In this document: positions 14,127 to 23,048 of the stretch, piece after piece | How the letters are laid out: the number at the start of each line of letters is the position of its first letter | Position numbering within the stretch: position 1 is the stretch's first letter | Assembly: GCA_051880475.1 (NCBI GenBank) | Contig: JBJEOA010000052.1 | Coordinates: 1-34,992 of the forward strand | Length of the DNA stretch: 34,992 nucleotides | Origin: JAUUSJ01 sp051880475 | GTDB lineage: Bacteria; Bacillota; Clostridia; Lachnospirales; Lachnospiraceae | Direction of reading: 5' to 3' | The notes under the pieces: model-generated | What the model saw: only the letters and a program-made list of their open reading frames with translations | Database searches by the model: none | What the model was told of the DNA's origin: nothing | Made by a program: the position numbers and the translations under genes

Positions 14127-16037
14127 ATGATTTTATCTTGTCAACATATTGATAAATCATTTGGAATTAAAGAAATATTAAAAGATGTTTCTTTTTTTAT
14201 AGAAGATAAAGAAAAAGCTGCTCTTATTGGAATAAATGGGGCTGGAAAATCTACATTATTTAAGATTATTATGCATGAGTTAGAAAAAGATAACGGTGAA
14301 GTTATCTTATCAAAAGGAAAGACAATCGGTTATCTAGCCCAGCATCAAGACTATGATTTTACGAATACAATCTACGACGAACTCTTAGAGGTGAAAAGAG
14401 ATATTATCTTGATGGAAGAGAAAATTCGCCGTATGGAAAAAGAAATGAAAGATGCCTCTAAGGAAGAACTCCCAGATTTATTAGAATCTTACTCAAAACT
14501 CACCCATCAATTTGAATTGGCAAACGGGTATAGCTATAAGAGTGAGATTATAGGAATTTTAAAGGGTCTTGGATTTACGGAGGAGGAATTTTCAAAACGT
14601 GTCTCCACATTATCAGGAGGTCAAAAAACTCGCGTTGCTCTTGGCAAACTCCTCTTATCCACACCAGATTTAATTTTACTTGACGAGCCTACTAACCATC
14701 TTGATATGAATTCTATCGCCTGGCTGGAAACTTTTTTATCAAATTATCCAGGAAGCGTCTTCATTGTATCTCATGACCGCTATTTCTTAGACCGTGTCGT
14801 GACAAAGATTGTAGAATTAGAAAATGGAAAGTCTCAAGTTTATAAAGGAAATTATTCTACTTATATGGAAAAGAAAGCACAACTTATGGAGGCTAAGAGA
14901 AGGGAATACGAAAACCAACAGCGTGAAATTAAACATCAAGAAGATGTTATTACAAAACTTCGCTCTTTTAACCGTGAAAAATCCATTAAGCGTGCGGAAA
15001 GCCGAGAAAAACTTTTAAATAAAATTGAGGTTGTGGAAAAGCCACAGGAATATCAACGAACAATGAAAATAACTCTAGAGCCTGAGGTAATAAGCGGAAA
15101 TGATGTACTTACAGTGGAAAATCTCTCTAAATCATTCAACCATAAGCTTCTTTTTCAAAATGTAGAAATGGACATTAAGCGAGGAGAGAAAGTCGCTCTT
15201 ATCGGAGATAACGGAACTGGAAAAACAACGATTTTAAAAATTTTAAATAAATATCTCGCCGCAGATACTGGAAAGTTTAAATTAGGCTCAAAAGTTAAGA
15301 TCGGTTATTATGACCAAGAACAACAAGTTCTACACGATGATTTAACGATTTTTGAGGAAATTCGAACTGCATACCCTCATCTTTTAAATAGCAGAATTCG
15401 CAATATTTTAGCCGCTTTTTTATTTACAGGCGATGATGTATTTAAGCCAGTTAGCAGTCTAAGCGGTGGAGAGAGAGGTCGTGTCTCTCTCGCAAAACTT
15501 ATGCTTTCTAATGCCAACTTCATCATCCTCGATGAGCCTACAAACCACTTAGATATTCACTCAAAGGAAATTTTAGAGGAAGCATTAAGAAATTATACGG
15601 GAACCGTCCTCTATGTCTCTCACGACCGTTATTTCATCAATAAGACAGCCACTCGCATTTTAGAACTCACTCCAAACGGTCTTTTAAATTTTGGTGGAAA
15701 TTACGATTATTATATAGAGGAAAAACAAAAAGCTGCCCTTGCTTTCACTGACACTTTGGAGATGGTCCCAGAAAAAGAAACTATATCTGCCTCCAAAGAA
15801 GATTGGAAAAAGGCAAAAGAAGAAGCTGCTAAGCAAAGAAAAAAGGAAAATGATTTAAAACGATTAGAAAGTGAGATTGCTAAGCTAGAAGAAGAGTCTT
15901 CCAAGTTAGAGGAAGAATTAGCCCTTCCCGAAAATGCAACAAACAGTGCCGTCTTAATTGAATTATCTACCAAAAAAGCTAAAGTTGACGACACTCTTCT
16001 TGAATTATATGAAAAATGGGAGACACTCGCAGAATAA
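14127..16037 (+). CDS. ABC-F family ATP-binding protein (YdiF-like)
   Basis: The 636-residue product has two ABC domains in one chain and no membrane segment, as in ribosome-associated ABC-F proteins. Domain 1 has Walker A GINGAGKST (35-43), signature LSGGQKTR and Walker B LILLDEPTNHLD. Domain 2 has GDNGTGKTT, LSGGERGR and FIILDEPTNHLD. Between them lies the charged helical linker (about 240-310) that contacts the P-site tRNA in this family. A C-terminal coiled coil (about 565-636) follows. ATG at 14127 is chosen because AGGAGG lies 6 nt before it; the frame is open another 34 codons upstream. Its place beside rex recalls Bacillus ydiF. A housekeeping translation factor is more likely than antibiotic resistance, but this is not certain. 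Confidence 0.92.
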   Translation: MILSCQHIDKSFGIKEILKDVSFFIEDKEKAALIGINGAGKSTLFKIIMHELEKDNGEVILSKGKTIGYLAQHQDYDFTNTIYDELLEVKRDIILMEEKIRRMEKEMKDASKEELPDLLESYSKLTHQFELANGYSYKSEIIGILKGLGFTEEEFSKRVSTLSGGQKTRVALGKLLLSTPDLILLDEPTNHLDMNSIAWLETFLSNYPGSVFIVSHDRYFLDRVVTKIVELENGKSQVYKGNYSTYMEKKAQLMEAKRREYENQQREIKHQEDVITKLRSFNREKSIKRAESREKLLNKIEVVEKPQEYQRTMKITLEPEVISGNDVLTVENLSKSFNHKLLFQNVEMDIKRGEKVALIGDNGTGKTTILKILNKYLAADTGKFKLGSKVKIGYYDQEQQVLHDDLTIFEEIRTAYPHLLNSRIRNILAAFLFTGDDVFKPVSSLSGGERGRVSLAKLMLSNANFIILDEPTNHLDIHSKEILEEALRNYTGTVLYVSHDRYFINKTATRILELTPNGLLNFGGNYDYYIEEKQKAALAFTDTLEMVPEKETISASKEDWKKAKEEAAKQRKKENDLKRLESEIAKLEEESSKLEEELALPENATNSAVLIELSTKKAKVDDTLLELYEKWETLAE

Positions 16038-16060
16038 AATCTGCGGGTTCTCCCTTTTTA
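16018..16060. terminator. Bidirectional terminator between the ABC-F gene and plsY
   Basis: GGGAGACACTCGCAGA (16018-16033) pairs with TCTGCGGGTTCTCCC (16040-16054) apart from one bulged C, followed by TTTTTA. The stem starts before the ABC-F stop codon. On the minus strand the hairpin follows plsY and ends in CATTTTTC. Confidence 0.85.
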
Positions 16061-16063
16061 TTG

Positions 16064-16699
16064 CTATTTTTTAATATCGACTTTTTGTCCTATTTTACTC
16101 TCCGTTCCACTTAATAATCTTCCTATATTCGCTCTGTGACGATATACGGCAGAAACTGTAAATAATAATGTAATCGCTACAAAAATCCAGTTTTTCGTAA
16201 AAATATACATTTCTACCAAAAGTGCAATAGAAAGACAGATGGAAGCTAATGATACGTATCTAGTAAAAAATACAATCGACGCAAAGATAATAAAACTGCA
16301 AATTCCAAGTCTCACATCAAAGGCACACATAACTGCTGCCGTCGTGGATATTCCTTTTCCCCCCTTAAATCCCATCTGAAATGGATAATTATGCCCAAGC
16401 ACTACTGCAAATCCCGCTAAGAGTGCCACAATTTTTGTATTTTGCTCGTTCAGATGAAATAGTACAGGTCCTAAATAATTCTTAATGAAAAGAACCCATA
16501 AAAATCCCTTTAGGGCATCACCTAAAAAAGTAATAAGAGAAGGTAGTTTTCCAAGTGTTCTAAGAACATTCGTCGCCCCTGCGTTTCCACTTCCATAATC
16601 TCGAATATCAATATTATTTCTTTTTCCTATAAAATATCCTGTCTGAAAGCATCCCAGCAGATATCCTATTGCCATCGTCACAATAATATAAATTGCCAT
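16064..16699 (-). CDS. plsY: Acyl-phosphate glycerol-3-phosphate acyltransferase PlsY
   Basis: A 211-residue multi-pass membrane enzyme that transfers acyl groups from acyl phosphate to glycerol-3-phosphate, the first step of phospholipid synthesis. Conserved motifs are IGYLLGCFQTGYFIGK, DYGSGNAGATNVLRTLGK, VLGHNYPFQMGFKGGKGISTT and YRHRANIGRLLSGTE. The ATG at 16699 is chosen because AAAGGA lies just upstream inside the end of der and the protein then starts with a membrane helix. A longer frame would overlap der. One base separates the der stop from this start, so translation is probably coupled. Confidence 0.96.
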   Translation of the reverse strand: MAIYIIVTMAIGYLLGCFQTGYFIGKRNNIDIRDYGSGNAGATNVLRTLGKLPSLITFLGDALKGFLWVLFIKNYLGPVLFHLNEQNTKIVALLAGFAVVLGHNYPFQMGFKGGKGISTTAAVMCAFDVRLGICSFIIFASIVFFTRYVSLASICLSIALLVEMYIFTKNWIFVAITLLFTVSAVYRHRANIGRLLSGTESKIGQKVDIKK

Positions 16700-16700
16700 T

Positions 16701-18023
16701 TTATTTTTCCTTTCTCTCCCTAGCAATAAAACGAATTGGAGTTCCTCTAAAACCAAATGTATCTCGAATCTGGTTTTCGATATATCTTGTGTAAGAAAAA
16801 TGCATCAGTTCTTTATCGTTAATAAACAAAACAAAGGTTGGTGGTTTTACAGATACCTGAGTAATATAATAAATCTTTAATCGTTTTCCCTTGTCTGAAG
16901 GTGGCTGTTTCATCGCTGTCGCCTCAGATAAAATTTCATTTAACACACCAGTTTGCACTCTAAGAGCATGATTTTCAATTACCGCATCAATCATCTCAAA
17001 AAGTTTTGGAAGTCTTTGTCCCGTCTTTGCTGAAATAAAGATAAGCTCTGCATATGGCATATAAGCTAGAGTATCTCTAATCTTGCTCGTAAACTTATAA
17101 ATTGTTTTATCATTTTTCTCAATGGCATCCCATTTATTGACTGCAATAATAATTCCTTTTCCTCTCTCATGAGCAATTCCCGCAATCTTTGCGTCTTGTT
17201 CTGTCACGCCTTCTGTCGCATCAATAACTAAGACGGCAATATCACATCTCTCCACAGCAGTAACTGTACGAATAATACTATATCTTTCTAGCTCTTCCTT
17301 TACTTTACTCTTTCTTCGAAGCCCCGCAGTATCAATAAAGACATATTCTTTATTATCTTTTTTTACAACCGTATCAATAGCATCTCTCGTTGTACCTGCG
17401 ATATCTGATACAATGACACGCTCTTCCCCTAATAACTTATTAATAATAGAGGATTTTCCTACATTTGGCTTTCCAATAATTGCAATCTTAGGTCGATCGT
17501 CTTCTTCTTCCTCCATATCTTCTGGGTTAAAGAATTTGACTACCTCATCGAGCATATCTCCAAGTCCAAGCTTAGAGGAGGCAGAAACTGGAATTGGGTC
17601 ACCGAGTCCTAAATTATAAAACTCATACACATCTGGCATCCATTTTTTAAAATCATCCACCTTATTAACAACGAGTAAAATCGGCTTATGAGAACGTCTA
17701 AGCATATCTGCCACTTTGAAATCCGCATCTACAAGCCCCTGTCTTACGTCCACTAAAAATACAATAACATCTGCCGTCTCCATAGCTGTTAAAGCCTGCT
17801 CACGCATTCTTGATAAAATCAAATCATTTGTCTCTGGCTCAATTCCACCAGTGTCTATCATCGTAAAACTATGGTTTAGCCAGGAGACATCTGTATAAAT
17901 TCTATCTCTCGTCACACCTGGAGTATCCTTTACGATAGAGATTTTTTGTCCCGCAATCGAATTGAATAATGTGGACTTTCCTACATTTGGTCTTCCTACA
18001 ATCGCTACAATTGGTTTACTCAT
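16701..18023 (-). CDS. der: Ribosome biogenesis GTPase Der (EngA)
   Basis: The 440-residue product has two tandem GTPase domains and a C-terminal KH-like domain, the arrangement unique to Der, which is essential for 50S subunit assembly. G1 motifs are GRPNVGKST (8-16) and GKPNVGKSS (about 183-191). G4 motifs NKVD and NKWD are both visible, and DTGG and DTAG form the G3 motifs. The C-terminal domain (about 350-440) contains RIKIYYITQ-like and RYIENQIRDTFGF sequences. It lies 13 nt after the DUF512 gene and directly before plsY. Confidence 0.97.
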   Translation of the reverse strand: MSKPIVAIVGRPNVGKSTLFNSIAGQKISIVKDTPGVTRDRIYTDVSWLNHSFTMIDTGGIEPETNDLILSRMREQALTAMETADVIVFLVDVRQGLVDADFKVADMLRRSHKPILLVVNKVDDFKKWMPDVYEFYNLGLGDPIPVSASSKLGLGDMLDEVVKFFNPEDMEEEEDDRPKIAIIGKPNVGKSSIINKLLGEERVIVSDIAGTTRDAIDTVVKKDNKEYVFIDTAGLRRKSKVKEELERYSIIRTVTAVERCDIAVLVIDATEGVTEQDAKIAGIAHERGKGIIIAVNKWDAIEKNDKTIYKFTSKIRDTLAYMPYAELIFISAKTGQRLPKLFEMIDAVIENHALRVQTGVLNEILSEATAMKQPPSDKGKRLKIYYITQVSVKPPTFVLFINDKELMHFSYTRYIENQIRDTFGFRGTPIRFIARERKEK

Positions 18024-18036
18024 ATTTCATCACCTT

Positions 18037-19353
18037 CTATTCATCACCTAATATTTTTGTTAAAAAGTCTTCTCCATTTGATTGTACAATATCTATCGGA
18101 AGTTGTAAAGTTTTTTGCATTTCTTCTAGCGTAATATCGTCCAAAAAAATAGGTTTCTCTATATTTAGAACATTTGCCGGAAGAATTAACCTCTCACCTA
18201 GCTCCTTCTCTCTTAGCTGATTTATAATATCTTGTCCAACTAAAAGCCCCGACACAGTAATCTTCTCCCCAAAAAATTCGTTTTTAATACAATATACATG
18301 AATTTTTATATTTTGGAATTTTTCTTCTATCTTTCTTGCAACCTCTTTGATAGTCGGATAAGCAAGTTTTGCCGTCGCAATAGAGAGAGACATTTCTCGG
18401 TCATCTCCTCGTATATCCGAAAAATCATTATAAAAATGATTCCAAAATTTTCGCATCATACCGACACCATTTTCTAGTTGCAAATATCCATCATAGCTTT
18501 CTTCCTCTGGAAATGGTCTCTCTGCCAATATATACCACTCGTCACTCGCATGGACAAAATGCGTACCGCCAATCGCAAGTGCCTTTTTTTGGAAACGCTC
18601 CACCTGATCAATTAAATACTGGGCATCTTCTTTTGTAAAAGCGTCAAGTGAAAAAAGTCCCTCTCGATGCTTTGTAAGCCCCACTGGAACAATTGATACA
18701 CTTTGCATTACTGGATAATATCTCATAAGCTCTTGTAACGTATACTCTAATTCCTCCCTATCATTTATCCCCTTACATAGCACAATCTGGCTATTCATAA
18801 GCGTCTCACTCTCATAAAAATTATCTAAAAATCGAAGAACATCTCCCGCAAATCGATTATGAAGCATCTTGCATCGAAGTTCTTTATTCATAGTGTGGAT
18901 AGAAATATTAATCGGCATCATTTTATAGTCAATAATGCGTTGGATATCAGATTCAGACATATTTGTCAATGTGACATAGTTTCCATATAAAAAGGAAAGC
19001 CTCGAATCGTCATCTTTAAAATAAAGTGTTTCTCTCATTCCTTTTGGCATCTGGTCGATAAAGCAAAAAATACATTTATTGCGGCAAGACTGATACGAGT
19101 CCATAAGCTCAGACTCAAAGACAATCCCAAGCTCCTCTCCGTACTCCTTTTCTATCTCGAAAATATATTGTTCTCCCTCTTCTGTCTCCACTAACATTTC
19201 TATCTTTTCATTTTTCTCATAATAATAATAGTCAAACATATCTTTAATAATATTATTATCTATAGAAATTACTCTATCTCCCGGTATTATTTCAAGTTCT
19301 TGTGCAATACTTCCCGGAAGCACTTCTTTTATTTTATGTCCTTTTTGTTTCAC
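18037..19353 (-). CDS. DUF512 radical-SAM-like protein with N-terminal PDZ-like domain
   Basis: The 438-residue product belongs to the DUF512 (TIGR03279) family of putative Fe-S/radical SAM proteins. A PDZ-like segment (HKIKEVLPGSIAQELEIIPG, about 5-45) precedes a CxxxCxxC cluster motif (CRNKCIFCFIDQ, about 92-103), followed by a radical-SAM-like core (DDDSRLSFLYGNYVTLTN, ISIHTMNKELR). The DUF512 domain forms the C-terminal half. The start is GTG with AGAGGG 7 nt upstream; no ATG fits. Family members often lie next to der in Clostridia, as here, which hints at a ribosome or RNA role. The reaction is unknown. Confidence 0.88.
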   Translation of the reverse strand: MKQKGHKIKEVLPGSIAQELEIIPGDRVISIDNNIIKDMFDYYYYEKNEKIEMLVETEEGEQYIFEIEKEYGEELGIVFESELMDSYQSCRNKCIFCFIDQMPKGMRETLYFKDDDSRLSFLYGNYVTLTNMSESDIQRIIDYKMMPINISIHTMNKELRCKMLHNRFAGDVLRFLDNFYESETLMNSQIVLCKGINDREELEYTLQELMRYYPVMQSVSIVPVGLTKHREGLFSLDAFTKEDAQYLIDQVERFQKKALAIGGTHFVHASDEWYILAERPFPEEESYDGYLQLENGVGMMRKFWNHFYNDFSDIRGDDREMSLSIATAKLAYPTIKEVARKIEEKFQNIKIHVYCIKNEFFGEKITVSGLLVGQDIINQLREKELGERLILPANVLNIEKPIFLDDITLEEMQKTLQLPIDIVQSNGEDFLTKILGDE

Positions 19354-19378
19354 GCTTTTTCCCTCTCTTTATCTATAG

Positions 19379-19437
19379 CTACCTGCAAAGGCAGGCATGA
19401 ATGAAAGCCCGCTTGCTTTATCGCTCGCTGGAGACTT
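19379..19437 (-). other. Structured spacer between pgeF and the DUF512 gene
   Basis: The spacer holds a perfect hairpin CCTGC-AAAG-GCAGG (19382-19395) and an imperfect one with GAAAG and CTTTC ends (from 19403 to the pgeF stop). Neither is followed by a clear T tract on the minus strand. It could be an RNA processing or attenuation site within the operon. Confidence 0.35.
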
Positions 19438-20289
19438 TCACAGTAAACACATAAACATTCCAAGATTTCCTCTTTTTCCTTTACTTCCTCTGTGAGAAAA
19501 GAGAAGATCTTTATTACAGCAGGTGCAAATATTGGTTATATCTAAATTTTCTCTCTTGATTCCTGCCCCTGTTAAAATATACTCATTTACTTTCCAAAGG
19601 TCAAGCTGATATTTCTGATTTTCTTTTGGTTCTAAGAAAACTTCCACCTGTTCTTTTGGAAATGCCTTCTCAAATTCCATAGCGACATCTTCACTAATTT
19701 CATAACAAGATTGACAAATAGACGGACCAATCGCCGCAATAATATTTTCTGACTTTGTGCCGTAGAGTTCATTCATTTTTTGCACCATTTTTTCTCCAAT
19801 TTTAGCAACGGTTCCCTTCCAGCCAGAATGAGCCATACCCGCCACATGCTCTACTGGGTCATAAAAGAGAAGTGGGACGCAATCCGCATAAAAAGTCACC
19901 ATCGGAATTCCCGGCTCATTTGTCACAAGTCCATCTATTTCTTTTAGTTCTCTTGGTTTTATAATTCCCTTTCCCATATCTTCTTTTGTCGCCACATGAA
20001 TATTTGTCTTATGAACCTGATCTGAAAATACTAATTTTGTCTCATCAATTCCGAGAGCTTTTCCAATTCTTCGGTAATTTTCTCTCACATGCTCCTTATT
20101 ATCTCCCCTTGTAAAGCTTAAATTCATGCTTGAAAAAATTCCCTCACTGACACCGCCGATTCTTGTAGAACAGCCATGAATCACATCTTTTTGTTTGGCC
20201 AACTTTGGAAATGTAATATAAAGTACACCATCTTTTTCATTTAAAATTGTTGATGCTTCGTTAGAAGCATATTTAAATTTATAATCCAT
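19438..20289 (-). CDS. pgeF: PgeF/YfiH family polyphenol oxidase (peptidoglycan editing factor)
   Basis: The 283-residue product matches the YfiH/LACC1 family, a zinc enzyme reported as a polyphenol oxidase, a purine nucleoside phosphorylase or adenosine deaminase, and a peptidoglycan editing factor. Diagnostic motifs are the metal-binding HSGWKGT (about 157-163), IGPSICQSCYEI (about 191-202) and DQVHKTNIHVA. The C-terminal ICTCCNKDLLFSHR is also typical. The start follows AAAGGAGATTAAA. It lies 36 nt downstream of yraN in the rnhB-yraN-pgeF run. Which of the reported activities applies cannot be decided from sequence. Confidence 0.92.
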   Translation of the reverse strand: MDYKFKYASNEASTILNEKDGVLYITFPKLAKQKDVIHGCSTRIGGVSEGIFSSMNLSFTRGDNKEHVRENYRRIGKALGIDETKLVFSDQVHKTNIHVATKEDMGKGIIKPRELKEIDGLVTNEPGIPMVTFYADCVPLLFYDPVEHVAGMAHSGWKGTVAKIGEKMVQKMNELYGTKSENIIAAIGPSICQSCYEISEDVAMEFEKAFPKEQVEVFLEPKENQKYQLDLWKVNEYILTGAGIKRENLDITNICTCCNKDLLFSHRGSKGKRGNLGMFMCLL

Positions 20290-20325
20290 TTTAATCTCCT
20301 TTCCTTATTTTTTATGAATTTCCTG

Positions 20326-20689
20326 CTAAAATGCATCTTTAATCCATCTAATTTTATCCCCCAAAATTTCAATTACATCAAATCGACATTGTATTTTCTC
20401 CTTAATATGATGCCGATATCTATAATACTGTGCAGTATAGTATATTTTTCTTTGCTTTGCGACAGTCACGGCCTCCGCCGGATATCCATATCTCTCGCTT
20501 AAGCGATACTTCACTTCCACAAAAACTAAGATATTTCCATCCCATATAATAATATCTATTTCTCCTTGCCTGCACCTAAAATTCCTATCTTTTATTTGAC
20601 ATCCATTTTTTTCTAAAAATTTACAGGCAATCGTCTCTGCTCTTTTTCCCTTCTCGCAATTTTTTTCTTTTCCCGTTTTTTACTCCCAT
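20326..20689 (-). pseudogene. yraN: YraN family (UPF0102) nuclease-fold protein, frameshifted
   Basis: Reading back from 20326 in one frame gives a complete YraN core: EKGKRAETIACKFLEKNGC, RNFRCRQGEIDIIIWDGN and LVFVEVKYRLSERYGYPAEA, then a normal end in KDAF. The GEID ... VEVK motif is the family's restriction-nuclease-like site. That frame has no start codon and meets a stop upstream. The only good start, ATG at 20689, is in another frame and runs MGVKNGKRKK before an A7 run (20660-20666) and then hits a stop. Removing one A joins the two frames into about 120 residues, the usual length. It is either a real frameshift or a sequencing error. The family's role is unresolved. Confidence 0.8.
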
Positions 20690-20706
20690 CTGCTTCTTAG
20701 CACTTA

Positions 20707-21492
20707 TTATTTTAAATTTTCTTGTTCCGAAATAATGCTCTTTAGAAAGCTTCTTCGATGAATATCCGTCATTCCATATTTTTTTAATGCTTCGATATGT
20801 TTTTGACTTCCATATCCTTTATTACTTGCAAAATCATATTCAGGATAAATTTCATCAAATGTCTCCATCATTCGGTCTCTCGTCACTTTAGCGATAATAC
20901 TCGCAGCCGCTATACTGATGCTCTTTTCATCTCCCTTAATAATCGGAACCTGACTTATCTCCACTTTAGGAATTGTAACGGCGTCATTCAATAATAAATT
21001 TGGCTGTACAGATAAATGAGAGATTGCCTCTCGCATTGCCTCATAAGTAGCCTGCAAAATATTAATCTCATCAATTCTCTCATGACTTGCCATACCGACA
21101 CCGACTGCCACTGCTTTTTCCATAATTTCATCATATAGTTGTTCTCTTTTTTTCGCACTCAATTTTTTAGAATCATTTATATAAAGAATATTGCAGTCTT
21201 TTGGCAAAATGACCGCCGCTGCCACAACTGGCCCTGCAAGTGGTCCTCTGCCGACCTCATCAATTCCACAGATATACGAATACTCGCTATATTTTTTCTC
21301 ATATCTTTTCATCTGCTCAATTCTATCTAATTCTGCTTTCTTTTCATCTAATTTTCTCTTCTCACGAATAATTAATTTTTTTACCCCTACTCTCCCATCT
21401 TCTTCTAACTCTTTGAGCATATTTAATATATTTTCCTGTGCGCAAGTTTCTAACTCTCGTTGAATTTGCTTTATACTTTTTTTCTCAGACAT
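20707..21492 (-). CDS. rnhB: Ribonuclease HII
   Basis: The 261-residue enzyme removes ribonucleotides and RNA from RNA-DNA hybrids. CGIDEVGRGPLAGPVVAAAV carries the first two catalytic residues (Asp78, Glu79). NDSKKLSAKKR and IKGDEKSISIAAASIIAKVTRD follow, and NKGYGSQKH lies near the C-terminus. An N-terminal extension of about 70 residues (SIKQIQREL ... KLIIREKRKL) is like that of Bacillus RnhB and is thought to bind substrate. ATG at 21492 is chosen because AGGAGGG lies 8 nt upstream; the frame stays open for 11 more codons. It begins after the sip1 terminator and leads into yraN. Confidence 0.95.
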   Translation of the reverse strand: MSEKKSIKQIQRELETCAQENILNMLKELEEDGRVGVKKLIIREKRKLDEKKAELDRIEQMKRYEKKYSEYSYICGIDEVGRGPLAGPVVAAAVILPKDCNILYINDSKKLSAKKREQLYDEIMEKAVAVGVGMASHERIDEINILQATYEAMREAISHLSVQPNLLLNDAVTIPKVEISQVPIIKGDEKSISIAAASIIAKVTRDRMMETFDEIYPEYDFASNKGYGSQKHIEALKKYGMTDIHRRSFLKSIISEQENLK

Positions 21493-21589
21493 TTCTTTTT
21501 CCCTCCTCCTTCTCATCGTCTGCAAATGGCATAATAGAAACGAATTAGCTTTTGCATTTCATCTAAATTTTTCTATCCTTTTCTTTTTA

Positions 21590-21633
21590 AGAAAAGAGTC
21601 ATATGCAAAACTCCTTTTTTCACATATGACTCT
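21590..21633 (-). terminator. Terminator after the first signal peptidase gene (sip1)
   Basis: AGAGTCATATG (21595-21605) pairs perfectly with CATATGACTCT (21623-21633) around a 17-nt loop. On the minus strand it is followed by TTTTCTT. It starts a few bases after the sip1 stop codon and separates the sip2-rbgA-sip1 run from rnhB. Confidence 0.85.
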
Positions 21634-21637
21634 CTCT

Positions 21638-22177
21638 CTATGCATTTCCATTTTTTATTTTTCCAAACTTATTAAGCGGCCAAATTCTTAAAATTGCTCT
21701 GCCCTTTAAATCTTTTCTCTTAATCGGACCTACATCTTCGTATCTGCTGTCTCTACTGACAGGACGATTATCTCCAAGTACAAAATACTCGTCCTCAGAA
21801 AGAGTCAACGGCTGCTCCGCAGTTCCATAGTACTCAATTTCGGTAATACCATAGTTTTCTCCTAAAGGTTCTCCATCTATGTATACTTCCTCATCGATAA
21901 TTTGTACCGTCTCTCCCGGCAGTCCAATTACTCTCTTAATAAAATAAGTATTATCTCCGTCTGGAGACGGAAAGACAACAATATCATACCTTTTTGGTTC
22001 TGAGAAGCGATAAGTGAGCTTATCTACAATTAAGCTCTCTCCATCGCTTAAAGTATTATCCATGGAATGTCCATTTACAACTGTTCTTTGACCTACAAAA
22101 TGAATCGTAAAAAATACTAATGCAAAAATAACAGCAAAATATAATATTGTACTAATAATTTCTTTTTTTATATCCAT
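21638..22177 (-). CDS. lepB: Signal peptidase I (canonical Ser/Lys type)
   Basis: The 179-residue membrane protease cleaves signal peptides from exported proteins. One N-terminal helix (IISTILYFAVIFALVFFTIHF, about 8-28) anchors the outside catalytic domain. The nucleophile Ser38 lies in NGHSMDNTL, the general-base Lys81 in YFIKRVIGLPGE, and box E reads LGDNRPVSRDSRYEDVG. All key residues are present. AAAGGAG lies 9 nt before the ATG, and the gene starts 3 nt after rbgA, so they are coupled. This copy is probably the working signal peptidase of the pair flanking rbgA. Confidence 0.95.
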   Translation of the reverse strand: MDIKKEIISTILYFAVIFALVFFTIHFVGQRTVVNGHSMDNTLSDGESLIVDKLTYRFSEPKRYDIVVFPSPDGDNTYFIKRVIGLPGETVQIIDEEVYIDGEPLGENYGITEIEYYGTAEQPLTLSEDEYFVLGDNRPVSRDSRYEDVGPIKRKDLKGRAILRIWPLNKFGKIKNGNA

Positions 22178-22180
22178 ATG

Positions 22181-23029
22181 CTATTGCTCCTTTGGAACTT
22201 CCAATGTAATTTTTCCAATTTTTCCACTTCTAAAATCGTCCATAAGGAGAGATGCCGCTTTTTCTAAATCAGGCTTATCTCCTTTTTGCTTGCAGCAACG
22301 CGCAATTGCAATTTTTTCTAAAACTTTTACATTGTCTTCCTCTTCTTCTATATCATAGCGTTTTTGCAATAAGCCTTCGTAATTCTCTCTCAAAAATCCA
22401 ATCAACTCTAGTGAAATCTCTGATATATTTAAGATTTCTTCTTTAATTGAGCCAATATAGGCAAGATTAAGTCCCACTTCCTGATCTTCAAACTTTGGCC
22501 ATAGCAATCCCGGTGTATCTAAAAGCTCCACATCCTTGCCGATTTTAACCCACTGTTTTCCCTTTGTCACACCTGGTTTATTGCCAGTTTTTGTGGCAGC
22601 TTTTCCTGTAAAACTATTAATAAACGTCGATTTACCTACATTTGGAATTCCAGCTATCATTGCTCTTGTCGGTCTATTTTTAATTCCTCTCTTGGCGTCT
22701 CTCGCTTTTTTCTCCTTACAAGCCTCAGCCAAAAGCTGTTTTACTTGCTTGATTCCCTGCCCTCTTTGTGCATTTGCACAAGCTACAAAATATCCTTTTT
22801 CTTTAAAATACTTCTCCCAAAGTTCTGTCTTTTTTGGGTCCGCTAAATCACATTTATTCAAAATAATAATTCGAATTTTATTTTGTGCTAATTGATCAAT
22901 GTCTGGATTTTTACTGCTAAGAGGAATTCTCGCATCTACAAGCTCAATCACAACATCAATTAACTTTATATTTTCTTGCATCATTCTCTTGGCCTTTGTC
23001 ATATGACCCGGATACCATTGAAAATGCAT
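22181..23029 (-). CDS. rbgA: Ribosome biogenesis GTPase RbgA (YlqF)
   Basis: The 282-residue circularly permuted GTPase is needed for late 50S assembly in Firmicutes. The N-terminus MHFQWYPGHMTKAKR is diagnostic. The G4 motif NKCD (about 60) precedes the G1 motif GIPNVGKST (about 128-136) and the G3 motif DTPG, the permuted order. A C-terminal helical RNA-binding domain follows (about 180-282). ATG at 23029 is chosen because AAGGTGG lies just upstream; a GTG nine bases earlier is part of that ribosome site. In Bacillus, too, rbgA lies near rnhB, a signal peptidase gene and rplS. Confidence 0.96.
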   Translation of the reverse strand: MHFQWYPGHMTKAKRMMQENIKLIDVVIELVDARIPLSSKNPDIDQLAQNKIRIIILNKCDLADPKKTELWEKYFKEKGYFVACANAQRGQGIKQVKQLLAEACKEKKARDAKRGIKNRPTRAMIAGIPNVGKSTFINSFTGKAATKTGNKPGVTKGKQWVKIGKDVELLDTPGLLWPKFEDQEVGLNLAYIGSIKEEILNISEISLELIGFLRENYEGLLQKRYDIEEEEDNVKVLEKIAIARCCKQKGDKPDLEKAASLLMDDFRSGKIGKITLEVPKEQ

Positions 23030-23048
23030 TATTTCCACCTTCTTTTCA

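Noticed and set aside
14127..16037. Antibiotic resistance gene call for the ABC-F protein
   Set aside because: The rex neighbourhood and general features fit a housekeeping YdiF-like factor; nothing in the sequence shows a resistance subtype.
20655..20670. Programmed -1 frameshift at A_AAA_AAA in yraN
   Set aside because: The heptamer is in the right phase for -1 slippage, but joining the two yraN frames needs a +1 shift (or loss of one base). A -1 shift leads quickly to a stop.
22536..22895. 119-residue plus-strand reading frame inside rbgA
   Set aside because: It is the antisense shadow of the well conserved rbgA sequence, without ribosome site or recognisable domains. The same applies to the other antisense frames over rnhB, ffh, hydF and the deacetylase gene.
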